Source: Bacteroidota bacterium (GTDB lineage Bacteria; Bacteroidota; Ignavibacteria; Ignavibacteriales; Melioribacteraceae). From it: a stretch of DNA of 64,000 nt. The stretch is taken from the NCBI GenBank assembly GCA_023397505.1, contig JAEWUC010000008.1, positions 186,001 to 250,000 on the forward strand, written 5' to 3'. Each line of letters starts with the position of its first letter. Positions within the stretch are counted from its first letter, which is position 1. The notes beneath the pieces were generated by a model, which did no database searches, was not told the origin of the DNA, and saw only the letters and a program-made list of their open reading frames with translations. The translations under genes were made by a program, and so were the position numbers. Below are positions 62,856 through 64,000 of this stretch, in pieces.

Positions 62856-64000
62856 ATGAATAAAAACTTATTAAAATATATCGGTCCCGGGTTGGTAATT
62901 GCGGCAACGGGGGTTGGTGCAGGCGATTTGGCGGGCGGTGCTTTTGCCGGGAGTAAATTGGGTCTCGCGGTGTTGTGGGCGGTTTTACTCGGCGCGTTTT
63001 TGAAATATGTAATAAACGAAGGACTCGCGCGTTACCAGCTTGCAACCGGTTCAACTATTCTCGAAGGATTATTTTCGAAATTCGGTAAACCGGTAGAAAT
63101 AATTTTTCTTGTCTATTTAATAATATGGTCTTTTGCCGTCGGTTTGGCAATGATAAGCGCTTGCGGCGTCGCAGCTCACGCGTTGATTCCAATAATGAAA
63201 ACTCCCGAAGAAGGAAAAATATTTTGGGGAATAATTCATAGTCTTATCGGATTATTAATAGTTTGGCGGGGAAATTACAACTCTTTTGAAAAAATTATGA
63301 GCATACTGGTTGCGCTGATGTTTGTCTCGGTAATCGCAACAGCAATATTAATTAAGCCGGATTATTATGCAATTCTTAATGGAATATTTATTCCATCAAT
63401 TCCAAAATACATTTCTCCCGAAGGAACCGAGCAAGGTATTGTTTGGACTTTGGCATTAATGGGCGGGGTCGGGGGAACATTGACAATATTAAGTTACGGC
63501 TATTGGATTCGGGAAAAAGGATGGACGGCCGCTAAGTTCTTAAAAACATGCAGAATAGATCTCGCCGTTGCATACGGGTTCACGGCTTTGTTCGGAATGG
63601 CTATGATTATTATTTCATCGCAGATTAATCTGGATAAAGAAAGCAGCGCAAGACTTGTTATTAATTTATCGGCAAAGTTAAAAGAAACAACCGGTATTGC
63701 AGGCAGTTTGATCTTTCTATTCGGAGCGTGGGCCGCTGTGTTTACAAGTCTGCTCGGCGTTTGGCAATCTGTACCGTACATGTTTGCCGATTTTTGGAAT
63801 ATGTTCACTTCAAAAGATAAAACCAAGGCGGCGTTGGAGGTGAGTGCGAAACAGAAATCATACAGGATTTATTTAGCTGCACTTGCGTTGTTGCCGATGG
63901 CTGGACTTGCATATAAGTTTGTCGCAATTCAAAAGGCATATTCTGTACTCGGCTCGCTTGTAATCCCGCTTGTTTCACTTGCGCTTCTTTTGTTAAATAG
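62856..64000 (+). CDS. Divergent Nramp-family metal transporter (3' end outside window)
   Basis: Partial: at least 381 codons are open to the last base, in the frame of ATG 62856. The opening KYIGPGLVIAATGVGAGDLA and the many TM helices assign it to the Nramp/natural-resistance superfamily. The canonical metal site is absent: TM1 has GVGAGDLAG instead of the DPGN motif, and TM6 has GGVGGTLTILSYGYWIREKG instead of the A-x-x-MPH motif with its metal-binding Met. The cation (or other substrate) it carries is therefore open; magnesium or another hard cation is possible by analogy with other Nramp relatives lacking that Met. About nine helices are visible. Confidence 0.85.
   Translation, partial: MNKNLLKYIGPGLVIAATGVGAGDLAGGAFAGSKLGLAVLWAVLLGAFLKYVINEGLARYQLATGSTILEGLFSKFGKPVEIIFLVYLIIWSFAVGLAMISACGVAAHALIPIMKTPEEGKIFWGIIHSLIGLLIVWRGNYNSFEKIMSILVALMFVSVIATAILIKPDYYAILNGIFIPSIPKYISPEGTEQGIVWTLALMGGVGGTLTILSYGYWIREKGWTAAKFLKTCRIDLAVAYGFTALFGMAMIIISSQINLDKESSARLVINLSAKLKETTGIAGSLIFLFGAWAAVFTSLLGVWQSVPYMFADFWNMFTSKDKTKAALEVSAKQKSYRIYLAALALLPMAGLAYKFVAIQKAYSVLGSLVIPLVSLALLLLN

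Noticed and set aside
1..64000. CRISPR arrays, tRNA or rRNA genes, integrases or transposases
   Set aside because: No regularly spaced repeats, no tRNA-like cloverleaf and no recombinase motifs were noticed in the genes or gaps; a formal scan was not possible.

Overview
The window is AT-rich bacterial chromosome with typical Gram-negative envelope genes: outer-membrane beta-barrels, lipoproteins, a TonB-dependent receptor and an RND pump. A secreted subtilisin-like protease ends in a type IX secretion (T9SS) sorting domain beginning NYPNPFNPST. That signature, the many Bacteroidetes/Chlorobi-type families and the base composition point to the Ignavibacteria (Ignavibacteriota) or a close relative. 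This is an inference from gene content; no rRNA gene is present to confirm it. I saw no tRNA, rRNA, CRISPR array, prophage or intact insertion sequence.

Layout, left to right. 1-2.9 kb: the 3' end of a DEAD-box RNA helicase, an aldo/keto reductase, a pentapeptide-repeat protein and a small membrane protein. 2.9-11.9 kb: a NarL-type two-component system (sensor kinase plus LuxR-type regulator), a lone receiver-domain protein, then a series of lipoproteins, a small barrel protein, a coiled-coil lipoprotein, a LysM protein and a carbohydrate-binding-like lipoprotein. 11.9-23.6 kb, minus strand: an L-arabinose utilisation cluster with polyol-type dehydrogenase, GH51 arabinofuranosidase, L-fucose-isomerase-fold isomerase, ribulose-phosphate 4-epimerase, XylR-type regulator, ribulokinase, sodium/sugar symporter and aldose 1-epimerase. 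It is divided by two terminator-like hairpins and an 850-bp gap that may hold a decayed glycosidase.

23.9-29.9 kb: a bacterial alpha-2-macroglobulin with intact thioester, plus a small barrel protein. 30-42 kb, mostly plus strand: a nucleoside deaminase behind a structured leader with a tiny ORF, an EamA transporter, exonuclease III (minus), then a close-packed run of PfkB kinase, aldo/keto reductase, GNAT, HAD phosphatase, CAT-like acyltransferase and penicillin-binding protein 1C, followed by a GH97 glucosidase overlapping a membrane-anchored AraC regulator. 42-50 kb: a TonB-dependent receptor, peptidase U32, a truncated sensor-kinase-like membrane protein, BASS and TauE/SafE transporters and a diheme cytochrome c. 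50-53.6 kb: a short protein resembling a protease propeptide, the T9SS-sorted S8 protease and a barrel protein. 53.6-59.6 kb, minus: a complete tripartite RND efflux operon. 60-64 kb: an MgtC/DUF4010 membrane protein, a DUF1624 acyltransferase-like membrane protein and the start of a divergent Nramp-family transporter that runs off the window.

Working together: the arabinose cluster converts arabinan-derived L-arabinose to D-xylulose 5-phosphate. The alpha-2-macroglobulin and PBP1C genes form the usual envelope-defence/peptidoglycan-repair pair, although here they lie about 7 kb apart. The most interesting unexplained items are the free-standing propeptide-like protein beside the S8 protease, the Nramp homologue lacking the canonical metal-binding residues, the kinase-like protein without an ATPase domain, the leader upstream of the deaminase, and the possible relic in the arabinose cluster.
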